DNA of 64,000 nt, from positions 62,001-126,000 of the forward strand of contig JAKOGH010000833.1 in NCBI GenBank assembly GCA_024811115.1, written 5' to 3'. Positions 11,887-23,593 of the stretch are shown here, one piece after another; within the stretch, counting starts at the first letter, position 1; each line of letters starts with the position of its first letter. The position numbers were made by a program, and so were the translations under genes. This DNA comes from Terana coerulea (lineage: Eukaryota; Basidiomycota; Agaricomycetes; Polyporales; Phanerochaetaceae). The notes beneath the pieces were generated by a model, which was not told the DNA's origin, did no database searches, and worked only from the letters and a program-made list of their open reading frames with translations.

Positions 11887-14273
11887 TTAAATCGGCTGAA
11901 GGAGTGACATCTCGGTCAAGAACTGCATGGCTTCCTTCCTGTAAGAGTCCTTGGTGAGGATCTGAGGCGTCGCGCCGTCAACCAACGTTAGCAGCTGAGG
12001 GTTATCGTTGCTGTACTTCGGCCAATGCAGGACGGTGCCGCCATTCGGGTCCAGATGGTTCACGAAGTTGACTAGGCAGTCTGTGAGATCGCCGCCACCA
12101 AAAGATGTTGTCCAGGTCGGAGCTGTGATACTATACAGGGATTCTGATGAGGGAAAGGCCCGCGGATGTGCATCAATGAACGCTCTTACCGCGCCGAGTG
12201 GAGAGGTAGTCTTGAATCTCTTGCTCACTAGTTTATAAAGTCAGTCAGCTGAATGAGGTCTGCTGAAGGCGACTCACGGTAAGACCACGCATCTTGCTTG
12301 TGCGACCTCTCCTTCAAGAAGAAGCGTCTAGGAGCTTGGAATATAAGGTCCCCTTGGTACGCTGCAAGGCGCTTGTACTCAGGCGTCAGCGCATTGGCCG
12401 CGCCGGTGTCGAATGGCGAGCCTTCGGTAGCATTCTGAGGGTAGAGCCGTGCGATTTCGTCAGCTTCGGACGAGGTGGCGTGCGGGAAGTAGTTGAAAAC
12501 CATATAGCTGCGTGCTTGGTCGTCCGTCCTGATTGTCCATGATCTGAGCAACTGCTATGATTGTTGTCTATTACGTGCACTTACGTTAAGTTCAGCGAAG
12601 AGAGCGAGAAAAGCGTCCCTTCGTCGTCGCAGTTCTGGAGGAGAGAATATTACTACGCGCGCACGAAACCTTGAGCTCAAATGACGTACACCAGTGACAA
12701 ACGGTATGTTGGCAACACTCCCACGCAAGACGAGGGCTTGAGGGTTCAGCTCGATGAAGCGGCCGTCTGTGCGGGGGGTCCACGCAAGATTCAACGACTG
12801 GAAGTGATATGTAATGTCAGCACAGGTAAACAGATGAGAGAGACACAACTCGCCTCCGAGGAGAAAAGGGAAGGTGATGCATCTATAGCTTTTTTCAACT
12901 TTCCGTAAGGAACGTCTCTCAGGCACTGGAGGGTGTCTGCAGGAGCCCTCACAGCCCGTATCGGAGACAAGCGCGTCGTAGTACGGCTGACCATGCAAAA
13001 TATCTCCGATGGGAGTGGGAGCTCCGGACTGCATGAAAGCCCCATGGAAGAGGCCCTCGGTGTCCCCGCCGTTGGTCAGCATCTGGAGTGCTACTGACCA
13101 TGCGCCTGCGGACTCTCCCCAGCTGTAGGCTTGTTTAGACAGACCAGACCGGACAGGGCAGTGCGCAGCTCACATTGTCACCCTCGACGAATCGCCGTCG
13201 AACGCAGAAATGTATTTCTGAATCCAGCGAAAGGCTTCGCGCTCTACCGCAGAGAACTTTAAATAAAGGCACAGGAATAGATACACGCGAACAACTCACG
13301 GTCATAGAGCCCTAGGTTCGCCACTCCCGCTTCTTTAACTTCCTTACTGGCCAGAAATCCGAATGCTACGAAATGGGGTAACGGTCAGAGGATGATCCCT
13401 AACGTAATATATAACACTGTTTACCGTTGAGCCTATTTTGTACCACGTCAGCAGGGTCAAGTAAATATACTTGTGATATGAACGTACCTGTAGTTCAAAC
13501 TTACAACTATGATGGGCTCCTGTAACTCCATCGAACGACTCACAACCGGGGTAGCATCGTTCCTACAAAGCAACATAAGCCCACTTTGAACTGATTCCGC
13601 ACTGCCCGCCCTTACGAAATAGAGGATCCGACCTCGAATCCACCTGTAGAGCAGACTTAATTAGAATTTGAGGCTGAAGTCAGCATGGAGAAGCACGTAC
13701 CACCATATATCCACTACACGCGTCAAGTCAGTATACGTCAATTTGTGTCTGTGAAATGAACGTACTACAGCGACTGGCAGTTTGGTGCCTGGAGGTATGC
13801 TAGAAGGCTTCCACACATTCACCGTCAAACCTGTAAAGCGGGAGTCAGCGCGTGCTTCAGAGACTCGCACGAGTACTGACAATCTTCGCTAAAAGGTCCC
13901 GCTGGAGGTGGCGGGATATTCTGCAGAACGGGGGAAAGCTCTGGTGGGGCCGTTATGCTGAAGGCTTGCTGAGGGCAGGTGTTGCCGAAGATGGTAGCGT
14001 TGTAGATGCCGTTGTAAGGATCATTGGGGACCGGAAGCCGAAAGCGCAAATCGCCAGTGCTGCGGGGAAAAGATCAACAGAAGAACTTGTTTCGTGGAGT
14101 GTCGGGGCAACTCACGGTGGCTTGGTAAATGGTATGCCGAGGAAGTGGGTGATACTGCCGTTGGTGACACCGACGAACGTGCCATTATCAAGTTGCACTG
14201 TCGCGACAGCTCTTGCAACGGATAGAACGCTGCTAGCGAGGAGAAATAAGAGGCTGCGTGGGCAAGCCTTCAT
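11887..14273 (-). CDS. Secreted type-B carboxylesterase / lipase, CE1
   Basis: Alpha/beta-hydrolase of the carboxylesterase type-B family, which includes fungal lipases and carotenoid-ester lipases; expected to hydrolyse carboxylic esters outside the cell. The start at 14273 begins a signal peptide (MKACPRSLLFLLASSVLSVA). Then follow VQLDNGTFVGV, FLGIPFTKPP and GDLRFRLPVPN, and a 13-nt microexon (13701-13713) encoding WIYGG of the oxyanion hole. The nucleophile elbow is GESAG (Ser codon about 13110). Near the end come SPFDTG, ALTPEYKRLAAYQGDL and FGGGDLTDCLVNFVNHLDP. The stop is at 11887-11889. At least eleven short introns. One extra base near 12941 (after DTGCEGS) shifts the frame of ADTLQCLRDVP; the paralogues keep this segment intact, so it is either an error or a young mutation. 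Confidence 0.88.
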
Positions 14274-14919
14274 GGCAAGAAACGCTAGAGGATGCTGAGG
14301 GGAGAGAAAATGCTGTAGTGTTGAGCTAAATGATTGCCATGAAGCTGCATTATATGTATACGCACAGGCCTCAGATCTTCACCGCAAATCGGACTGTCAA
14401 CAACGTCTGCACTTGAAGCCTTGGTGAACTTGTATTCCGGTACATCGGACTGTGGACAATGTCCGGTGTGCGGCCTCTACCACGCAAGCACTGTAGAAGC
14501 ATGCCGCCGCCAGGCAAGCAGTGCCGTCCTTGCGGGTTCGACACTGATGCTCGAAGTCGAGTCAGTGTAAGTGTCTCAGCCATTCGGCTTGCTGCCTAAA
14601 GCTGGCTCATGCGACACGGTGGCAAGTGGCGTACCCGCCGATCGGAGGAAGTCCGAGTCACGACTCGTTAAGCGCTCCCGCTGCTGTGCGCATCCTTGTG
14701 GCGCTCGCGCTCATCCAATCGCGGCACAAGTGCTTCACCATACCTAGCCACCTTCGTAGGAACCACGTTGAAGGGATATAATCCCCTTACGGCTGCAATG
14801 GGTCGCAGACCGGTTTCACCTCTGCACTAGCCAAGGAGCCACGTAAAATTCAACGCATAAATAACAGGTTTGGCTTGTGTTCGGTGCAGAACTCAAAGCC
14901 GATGGTCGAAATAATTGCT
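14274..14919. other. CE1 promoter / CE1-CE2 spacer
   Basis: Upstream region of CE1 and 3' flank of CE2. An AT-rich TATA-like block (minus strand ACATATAATG) lies near 14345. The part around 14580-14640 (CATTCGGC...GTCGGAGG-like) is recognisably related to the region upstream of CE2 around 17900-17980, so promoter DNA was duplicated with the genes. Confidence 0.5.
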
Positions 14920-17304
14920 CTAAATGGGCTGGAGAAGAGACAGTTCGGTTAGGAACTCCATGGCTTCCTGCCTGTACGTATCATTGGTGAGGATCTGAGG
15001 CGCCGTACCGTCTACCAGCGTTAGGAGCTGGGGGCTGTCGTTGCTGTACTTCGGCCATTGCAAGACGGTGGCGCCGTTGGGGTCCAGATGGTTCACGAAG
15101 TTGACTAGGTAATCTGTAAGATCTCCGCCACCAAAAATATTTCCGGAGTCGGAGCCATGGAACTACACAGTGATGATGAGTGAGTGCAGGTCCGCGGATG
15201 CTCATCAGTGAATTCTCTTACGGCGCCGAGTGGAGAAGCGGTCTTGAGCCTCTTGGCCACTGTTTGACAACGTCAGCTAGCGAGGCGGTATTGATGCTGA
15301 AGGCTACTCACGGTAAGACCAGATGTCCTGCTTGCTCGACCTCTCCTTCAAGAAGAAGCGTCTAGGAGCTTGGAATATGAGGTCTCCTTGGTACGCTGCG
15401 AGACGCTTGTACTCAGGTGTCAGCGCATTGGCCGTGCCCGTGTCGAATGGAGAGCCCGCGGTGACGTTCTGAGGATAGAGCCGTGCGATTTGGTTGGCTT
15501 CGGAAGAGGCGGCGTGGGGAAGTAGTTGGAAATCATGTAGCTGCGAGCTTGGACGTCCGTCCTAATTTTACACAGAATGAGTGACCGGCCTGTGACGGTG
15601 TCAACGATGTGCGCTTACGTCAAGTTGAGAGAAGAGAGCGCGAAAATCGTCCCTTCGTCGTCACAGTTCTGAAGGGAAAATATCAATACGAGCGCACAAG
15701 ACTCTAGCTCAAATCACGTACGCCAGTAACAAACGGAATGTTGGCGACACTCCCTCGCAAGACAAGGGTTTGGGGATTTTGCTCGAGGAAGCGGCCATCT
15801 GTACGCGGGACCCAAGCGAGATTCAATGACTGGGTGCAAACTCATAGCGTCAACGCAGGCAAGCGAGCGAAGGAGATCTAAATTACCTTCAAGGAGAAAA
15901 TAGAAGGCGATGCATCTATAGCCCTCTTCAAGTTCTCGTAAGGAACGTCCCTCAGACACTGGAGGGTGTCGGCAGAGCCCTGACACCCTGTGTCGGCCAG
16001 AAGTGCATCGTAGTACTGCTGACCATGCGAGATGTCTCCAATGGGGATTGGAGCCCCAGACTGCATGAATGCGCCGTGGAAGAGACCCTCGGTGTCGCCG
16101 CCGTTAGTCAACATCTGGAGCGCCACTGAGATTCCACCGGACGATTCGCCCCAGCTGCATGCCCGTGAGATCCGTTGGCCCTTTCAGAGTGGTGCGAGGC
16201 TTACATTGTCACCCTCGACGGATCGCCGTTGAACGCAGCAATATATTTCTGAACCCATCGTAAAGCCTCACGCTCTGTCGCAAAGAGTGTAAGTAACAGA
16301 ATGGAATTAAGTGCATGCGGTCCGCTCACGGTCCTGGAGCCCTAAGTTTGTCACTCCCGCATCCTTGACTTCCTTACTAGCCAAGAATCCCAGTGCTACA
16401 GGATGGTAAGACAGTGAGTGTGTATCATAGCAGCATGATGTATGACACTATTTACCATTGATTCTATCGCGTAATCTGTTAGCAGGGTCAAGCCGATATC
16501 TCGGTCGTACGACGTACCTGTGGTTCATGCTCACGACTATGACGGGCTCCTGTAACTCGATCGAACGATTCACGATCGGAGTAGCGTCGTTTCTACAATC
16601 AAGATGAGCCTACTCCTCGTCGAGTTCACAATGTCTACCTTACGCGCTAGAGGAGCCAATCTCGAAACCCCCTTTCGAACGGAGCCTATTAGCGTTGAAG
16701 ATGAAATCAGGGTACTGAGACACGCACCACCAAATATCCACTGCATATAGTTGAGTTAGCATACATCTGTAGGCATTTAACAAGGAACGTACAACAGCAA
16801 CTGGTAGTTTGGTCCCTTCAGGTACACTAGAGGGCTTCCACACATCCACCGTCAGACCTGCAAGCGAAAGTGAGCTCATACATCACAAACAACTGTTACC
16901 ACTGACAGTCTTCACTAATAGGTCCCGGGAGAGATGCGAGTACATCTTGTACGATGGCTGATAACGCTGGTGGGACGGTGAGATTCAAGGCTTGCTGAGG
17001 GCAAGAGGCGCCAAAGACGGTAACGTTGTGGGTACCGCTGTAAGGATCGTTGGGGACTGGTAGGCGAAAGCGCAAATCGCCAGTGCTGTGGGAGGCATGT
17101 CAGCAGAAGTAATCGTTACTTGGAGTGTTAAGACAACTCACGGGGTTTGGTGAAGGGTATACCGAGAAAGTGGGTGACACTGCCGTTAGTGGCACCGATG
17201 AACGTGCTATTGTCCAGTTGCACTGTCGTTTGCTCCACAGCATTTGCGGCGGAGAACAAAGTACTGGCAAGGAGGAAAGGGAGGCTACGAGTACAGGCCT
17301 TCAT
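14920..17304 (-). CDS. Secreted type-B carboxylesterase / lipase, CE2
   Basis: Closest paralogue of CE1. The start at 17304 gives a signal peptide (MKACTRSLPFLLASTLFSAA), followed by TVQLDNSTFIGATNGSVTHF and FLGIPFTKP. The microexon at 16728-16740 encodes WIFGG. The nucleophile elbow reads GESSG (Ser about 16140) rather than GESAG. The acid part of the triad is in the DDEGT segment near 15655; the histidine should lie in FHGSDS near 15150, followed by FGGGDLTDYLVNFVNHLDPN. The stop is at 14920-14922 after LSLLQPI. The frame breaks in the G run at 15516-15519: one more base would restore FPHAASSEA as in CE1. A TATA box lies 84 nt upstream of the ATG. Expected to be a secreted ester hydrolase; substrate unknown. 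Confidence 0.87.
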
Positions 17305-17387
17305 GGCAAGCGGCACTCGAGAGACTGGATGAAGGAAAGATGTGGCTGTAATGTTGAGGACGAGTTGCTGGAAATGAGCATGAACAG

Positions 17388-17393
17388 TTTATA
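17388..17393 (-). promoter_or_regulatory. TATA box of CE2
   Basis: TATAAA on the minus strand, 84 nt before the CE2 start codon, inside GTGTATAAACTG. All six esterase genes have a TATA-like block at 60-90 nt upstream, suggesting regulated and potentially strong transcription. Confidence 0.55.
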
Positions 17394-19347
17394 CACGCGT
17401 GAGCCTTGAACGCTCACCGTGAATAGCAGCCAGCTAACCGACAATGTCTGCTCGGCAGACCGCTTGTCATTAGTCATTGCATCGTTGTCAAGCCTTTCGG
17501 ACAGCGATGCGAAAGATTCGCAAGATACTCGACTCCATTTGTCCCAGAAGGACTAAGTTAGTCCCCGGCAAACAGCGCGTACGTTGTCAATCCCCGGCAC
17601 GCACAGCACGAGCGCTGCAAGAACATGCCGGCGGGTGACGACTTGATGCACTGGTACAGACTCGCGCTACCTGCCGCGGCCCGAAAAAAAGCATTAGGCA
17701 ATCCGTACCACGCTCCTAGTAAATTGAAGCGTTCTGGAACATGATTTCGGGGAATAGCTTGCGTGCATTGAGCAATGAAGCGGTGCGATACAGACACGTC
17801 CGATACTCGTCGGCACCGGAGGTAAGTGCGTCGATTCGTTTTCGATGTTGAAGAGTGAGATGGTGTGGGTAAGGATGAAGTCGGATTACGCTTCTCACCC
17901 ATTCGGCATACTGTCAAAAGTTGGTATACGCCGATGCTGTGGCACGGGAGTACACGGTCGGAGGCAAGCCGCAAACTGAGCCGCGCGTCCTAACCGTCTA
18001 CTATCGGGAAATGCCGGGAACGCGCTGATGTTTGGTTGGGTTTTTGTGGCGTGGCGCAGGCTGCCGCCTTACTTACTGGATCCTTTCGAGGACTGTACCG
18101 GACAATAATAGGCCGTTCATCGCTGACAACGTGGAGAGCAGCATTTGACGGCGGTGACCAGCGGTCACGGTCTGTCACAGCGCACTCCTCGGTCACTGGC
18201 ACAAGTCCCGTAACTCGCAGAGGGAGTTCTTGCAACTCAGAGCAAACCGGAAACCCGAGAATTTCCTTGTGTCAAATAGTAATTTGCAAGCAGGTGCTAT
18301 TTACGTGCGTAGTACTTAATAGGTGGTATTGTAACCATGGTATACGGACAGTGGCATGAAGCTTATCTACACCTATTGCTTCGCGATCAAGCTGCGAGGG
18401 ATGGTTTCGGGTTGTATTACATCAGCAAAGTTGCATTGGCGCTGAGCGGTACTGACAGGTACTGATGAAGCCATCTCAGCGCGCTTCAGTCCCTTCAGTG
18501 CCGTCAGCGCCCGCCAGTCTCAGTAGTCGTTTTGAGCGCTCTCAGACGTTTTTGACCCCTCTTGCATCCGACTCTTGCAGCAAAGCTTTGGTGAGTAGAC
18601 CATCATCATTCACGTCCAGCATGGTTTATGAAACAAGAGGAGCTAAGAAAATACAAAATCTAGTAAAAGTCCGGCTTCAGCAGGGCTCAAACTTTGGTTC
18701 CAAACCGTTCGTCAGTGCTCTCAGTGCTCGTCAGCGCTCATCAGTCGTCAGCGCTTGTACGTTTTGCTGATGTATCGGAAAGATTGGTTGCCGGCCCTGG
18801 CGCTCATAAAAGGTACGAGCGTAGAAAAGAAACACGCTGCGCTCGAAGCGGCCAAAAACCGCAGCAGTTATGGCGCACTGTGGATCCCAAGCGCGGAACT
18901 TATCACCACCAGGCCAGAGCGACAGCACGTGCGCTAGCTGCTTGACTGGCTCAACGCGCTTGAACCAGGCTCCCAACGATAGAGGATCGCATGGAGGCAC
19001 CATGTCCCAGGTTAGGAGGACGTGGCCATTCCTCCATAAGCAGTAGATCGTACTCTCCCGTAGAGCTGCCAGCAAAGGCCGAGCACCATTGTAGACGGTT
19101 GCTCATCGCTCATGCACTCATGTCCTGACCTTCAAGCCAGCCCTGATAAAATCATCGTGCCCACGGACCTCTTCATGAATTGAGTATCAAATTGGTGTAA
19201 AGCGAGAATTATGACGCGCGGACGGAGTAATATATGTATGTATGGAGGAATATAGTGATGTCCATGTAGGTAACCGAGTGCAGAAAATCCTAAGTGTGAG
19301 CGAAGTGAAACCATCAGTGAAGATTACTAGCGCGGAACATATACTAC
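17394..19347. other. CE2-CE3 spacer with promoter remnants
   Basis: About 2 kb without a supported gene. The stretch 18000-18065 (GGGAAATGCCG...TTTTTGTGGCGTGGCGCAG) is related to 22990-23090 upstream of CE3, another sign that flanking DNA was copied with the esterases. A repeat-rich part at 18440-18770 is listed separately. The minus-strand open frame at 18731-19075 has no recognisable motif. Confidence 0.45.
18440..18770. repeat. Segment rich in the short motif TCAGYGC
   Basis: The heptamer TCAGYGC and variants occur in two clusters: about 18470-18560 and about 18707-18765 (TCAGTGCTCTCAGTGCTCG, then TCAGCGCTCATCAGTCG). All copies have the same orientation. It could be a decayed simple repeat or the remains of a short interspersed element. 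No terminal inverted repeat or target duplication was found. Confidence 0.4.
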
Positions 19348-21866
19348 TCAGATATACGATAAATTATCTTGTCCTTGACTTCCAAAACGCACAGCCGGGC
19401 ACGGGGTTGATGATCCCCAGCGCATATGCCTCACAACGGATTGGAGAGAGAGCTGCGTGAGGAACGCTATAGCCTCCTTCCTGTACGTGTCGTTGGACAA
19501 AGTCAGCGGCGTCGCCCCGTCGAGGAGGGTCAACAGCTGCGGCCTCGACACGCTGTAGTTCGGGCCAGCCGAGCAGGCCCTTGCCGTTCGGATCGAGGTG
19601 GTTCACAAAGTTGACGAGGTAGTCGGTCATGTCCGAGTCGCCCGCCGAAGGCGGACAGCTCGTCCGGCTCCGTGGAACTGTGATTCCAGAATATCGTCAG
19701 CTGATGCTTGCGCTCGTGCCGAAACTCGTACTCACCGAGCCAATAATGGGGACGTCTTTGCTCCTCTTAAACACTATCATATCCCAGCACGTCAGCATAC
19801 TTCGCAACACGATAGAAAGGATATAGGTCCACGCACGATAAGACCACGTCTTCTGCTTGTCCGCCCGTTCGTGCAGGAAGAAGCGCCGCGGGGCATGGAA
19901 GACGACGTCGCCTTGCAAGGCGGCGATGCGCTTGAACTCGGGCGTGATCGCATTCGCGGTGCCGGTGTCGAAGGGCGAGCCCTGGGTGACATTTTGGGGG
20001 TACAGCGTGTAGAGCTGGTCGAGCGCGGCCTGCGGGGCGGTAGGGAAGTAGCTCGAAGAGAACCATTTCCGGAACTCGGCCTCAGTATTACTGCGCGGCG
20101 ATGGCATCGGGTGAGTTATGTACGCAGAATCAGGGGATGCCTACGCACGTGATATTAAGCATAGTGAAAGAGAATATCGTCGCTTCGTCGTCGCAGTCCT
20201 AGCGTGCGGTAGTCAGGATGACAAGCGCGAGGGAATAGCGGAACCTTCGACGTACTCCGGTGACAAACGGGATCGGGGAAACACTTCCCTCGAGAACCAG
20301 GCGTTGAGGGAGGTCCTTCAGGAAGGTTCCATCTGCCCTTGGTCCCCAAGTCAAACTGAGGCCCTGAGACACCGATGGATCAATTTAGTCTTCACAGCAA
20401 GACCTATAAGGCGGCAACTGACCTTTTTCGAGGCTATCGACGGCGACGCATTCATGGCGCTCTTGAACGTTTCGTACGGGACGGTTCTCAAACACTCCAG
20501 GGTATCGGCGGCGCCGCTGCATCCAGTCTCCTCAACGATAGCGTCGTAGTCTTTCTGGCCGTGGCTGACATTGCCACTGGGGTATGGTGATCCCGACATC
20601 ATAAAGGCGCCGCGGAAGAGGCCCTCGTTGTCGCCGTGGTTTGTGAGCATCTGCAAGGAAACCGATATCGAACCTGCGGACTGGCCCCAGCTGCGTTGTT
20701 GCTAGGTTCAGTCCTCGGCCGAGATTGCATCAGGAGTTACTTACATGGTCACCTTCGTAGGATCCCCGTTGAAGGCATGGATGTACTTTTGAATCCAACG
20801 CAAAGCTTGACGCTCTAATCAAAGGCATCAAGGTCAATTTTCTCAACATAGAGTTTGTCGTTCTCTTACGGTCGTGAAGTCCCAAGTTGCCGACGCCTGC
20901 CCTTTTACCTCTTCACTGGCCAGGAAACCGAAGGCTGCAAAAGCATGCATGAGCGTCTGGTAGCAGAAACAACAATATGCAGCGCATCTCACCATTAAGG
21001 GCTATCCGCACTGCCTTTCGGTAAAAGAAGGCATGAAATATCATGCAGCTTACCGATAATTCAGTGTAACAGCGATGATTGGCTCGCCCAACGCGATTGA
21101 GCGGTTTAACAAGCAAAGATGGGTCGGTTCTGCGAGGAAGTCAGAGGCGACACCAACTGCCATTGGAGAAGTTATCGTACTGAACACTACCGCCAAAGTC
21201 GAATCCACCTAAAGGACAAAGCAAGTATGAGACGCTGTACTGCGACCACGAGAAAAGTGGATACAAAACTGACCTCCGTAAATGAACTATCATATCGATG
21301 GAGCGTGTTAGGTATATTGTGACAGCTCATGGAATGCATGCTTACGACGAGGACAGGGTACTTGCTGCCGGCAGGAGCGCCGGAAGGCGTGACGACATTT
21401 ACGGACAGACCTTCAAGAACATTAGCCGTAACGTCGACGGACTATCACGGTCTATGCTCACAGTCTTCACTATCGGGCAGGTCTGGCACGGATGCAGTAA
21501 ATAGCGGCTGGACGCTCGCGGCCTCGGGAGGCAGAGTGAAGTTCGGGAAATGTTGAGGACAGGACAGGCCGAAAGCTGTCGCGTTGTGGACGCCGGTGTA
21601 TGGGTCGCTGGCTACCGGCAGCCGGAGGCGCAGATTGCCAACGCTGGTGAACAAGCGGGTCAGCACAAAACTGCGTACTTAGAGAAGTGGGAGGAGACGA
21701 ACGGAGGCTTTGCAAAGGGTATCCCCAAGAATTTATCGACGGTGCCATTCGCGACGCCAACGAACGTGCCGTTGTCGAGTTGAACGATAGGCTGTCCTGT
21801 GCAGGACGTGGTTGAAGCGAGAATGCTCGCCAGTAGAGCGAAAGAAATGCGGCCGTTGACGAACAT
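19348..21866 (-). CDS. Secreted type-B carboxylesterase / lipase, CE3
   Basis: Paralogue in the tandem array, closest to CE4. The start at 21866 gives a signal peptide (MFVNGRISFALLASILASTT), then PIVQLDNGTFVGVANGTVDK and FLGIPFAKPP. The microexon at 21274-21286 encodes FIYGG. The nucleophile elbow is GQSAG (about 20680), within SWGQSAGSISVSLQMLTN. Then GDNEGLFRGAFMMSGSPYPS and EETGCSGAADTLECLRTVP. A C-terminal part with QNVTQGSPFDTG, TPEFKRIAALQGDV, DYLVNFVNHLDPNG and RPQLLTLLDG is present. Frame breaks lie near 19555 (WP then NYSV) and in a CT-dinucleotide run near 19450; the second replaces the usual LSLSNPL end with a tail running to 19348. If the run is miscounted, the true stop is near 19430. 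A TATATA block lies at 21949-21954. Confidence 0.85.
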
Positions 21867-21948
21867 TTGGAAGTAGCCAAACGGTGTCGGGTGGGTAGGA
21901 GAGGCTGAGAACTGGTGAATGAAGGCCAGCACCTCTCGCCTTGCACCC

Positions 21949-21954
21949 TATATA
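21949..21954 (-). promoter_or_regulatory. TATA box of CE3
   Basis: TATATA within GGTATATAGGGTGC on the minus strand, 83 nt before the start codon. The same GGTATATAGGGT block precedes CE4. Confidence 0.5.
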
Positions 21955-23593
21955 CCACAGCAGCAGACATATTTGATGGCTATATCATGGCGGAGGGCAA
22001 CATTGACTCGACGTGCGCGAGCGCAGAGCGCATACGCACGCGTCCACTTACTAAGCTTTCCATTTCTCGATGACCATTTCCCATAACAGTGCCGATGGCC
22101 ATCATATACCTTCATACTCTCGATCAATCCTTGTACAACTAGGCACACGTTCGGCGAGCTGCGCTCCTTATTTTTGATGGCTGCAGTGGACTGCGTCGCT
22201 TCGTGCTGAGTCAGGGTGCTTTGACGCTCAGTAGGGCGGGAGGCGCCGCCGACTCGGAGGGGCGGCTTTCAATCAATGTCATAGTTACCACTTACCAGAT
22301 GGGTCGCTTGTGATGCCTCAGTGCCACGTATGTGCACGATTGGTTTCCTTGTGCCGAAAGTAGCGGACGCCAAAAAATCCAAACGTAAGTGCGCAGGTTT
22401 GGTAGGAAAACGGCCGCGAGAAAAGCGCACCTTCATGCGCGCGCTGGAGACGAGCATCCGTGCTGACCGCAAAATCAGAGCTCTGAGCGCAGTAAGCTTG
22501 GCCTGCGTGGTACACGGCCGGGCGGTTGAGCATCTGAGCCCAGCGTTGGGACAGATCACTGTATATGATGGTATGGGGCTGCAGCATACAGAGGTCCGTC
22601 CGATTATATGGCACCAGAGGAAATACCGTTGGAACGCAAGGGTCGTCCGAAAAGAGTAAAATTAGGCGTCTACTGGCGTAAGCAGCCGCGCGGACGGTCT
22701 CCGCCATAATTTCACATGGAGGCAACATCACTGGCATCCAACGGTGGGGGATCCTGGTATTCCAAAGGTCAGGACGATTGTAGCGAAGCAATGATATCTT
22801 CAGCTGGCTGCTATGATCAGACGGATCTCCGGCATCAAACGCTTGACTCCTGTGGACGACTAAGATTTTACCACATGGCTCGAGAGATCTCCCATATCGT
22901 TGGTTCGCAGTCGTCAACCGGTCGGCCGTGTAGTCAAAGCCTCTCACAGCAGTAACATAGGCGAACTTAGGCCGCGCGTTCTAGCCGACGGGTCGCGGGA
23001 GATGCCGATGATGCGTTGATGCGCCCTTGAGCGTTTGACCGCTCATATGTTGTGCTCTATTTGGCTGCGTCTTTGTGGCGCGGTGTGGGCCGCTCACAGG
23101 CACATCCGAGTCCGAAACCTACTCACTGATACAGTCCCTGCAATGTACATTTACATTATTGGGCTGTTCTCATGGCGGCGAGCGCAGCTTTGGTGGCAAG
23201 ATGGTAATATTAATGCTGGTAACATCCAGTATTACTTAACAACGATTGCGTACCGTCGTGTATGCCAAACAACGCTCGCTATTGTAACAGTGCCGTATGC
23301 ATGAATGCGTCCCGCTGCGTTTTCATGTGAGCTAAGTATCAGATAAAAAATTGGGGCGTGAAAGGCGTAGGTGTAGTACACTAGTACTATGGGTACATGA
23401 AGGAATATAACAAGATTGTCCGTACGAGTAATTGAGTGAGGAGATTCAAGTAGGAGCGAGACAAGACCATGAGTAGGGATCGCTAGCACGGAATAAATAT
23501 TACTCCAATAGGCAGTAAATCGCCTTGCCCTTGATGTCCATAACGCTCAGCTAGACACAGGATTGAGAATACACATATGGGAGAATATGCGCT
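21955..23593. other. CE3-CE4 spacer, duplicated flank
   Basis: Holds no supported gene. Bases 22430-22505 (CACCTTCATGCGC...CAGTAAGCTTGGCC) have a diverged copy at 26610-26700 upstream of CE4, so at least 700 bp of upstream DNA was copied together with CE3/CE4. The 209-codon minus-strand frame at 22318-22947 carries no known motif and is not conserved in the CE4 flank as a frame. Confidence 0.45.

Noticed and set aside
12941..12941. Calling CE1 a pseudogene
   Set aside because: A single extra base is the only defect, and similar single-base breaks occur in RBM25, so a sequence error is at least as likely.
22318..22947. 209-codon minus-strand frame between CE3 and CE4
   Set aside because: The duplicated flank upstream of CE4 does not keep the frame; no recognisable domain.
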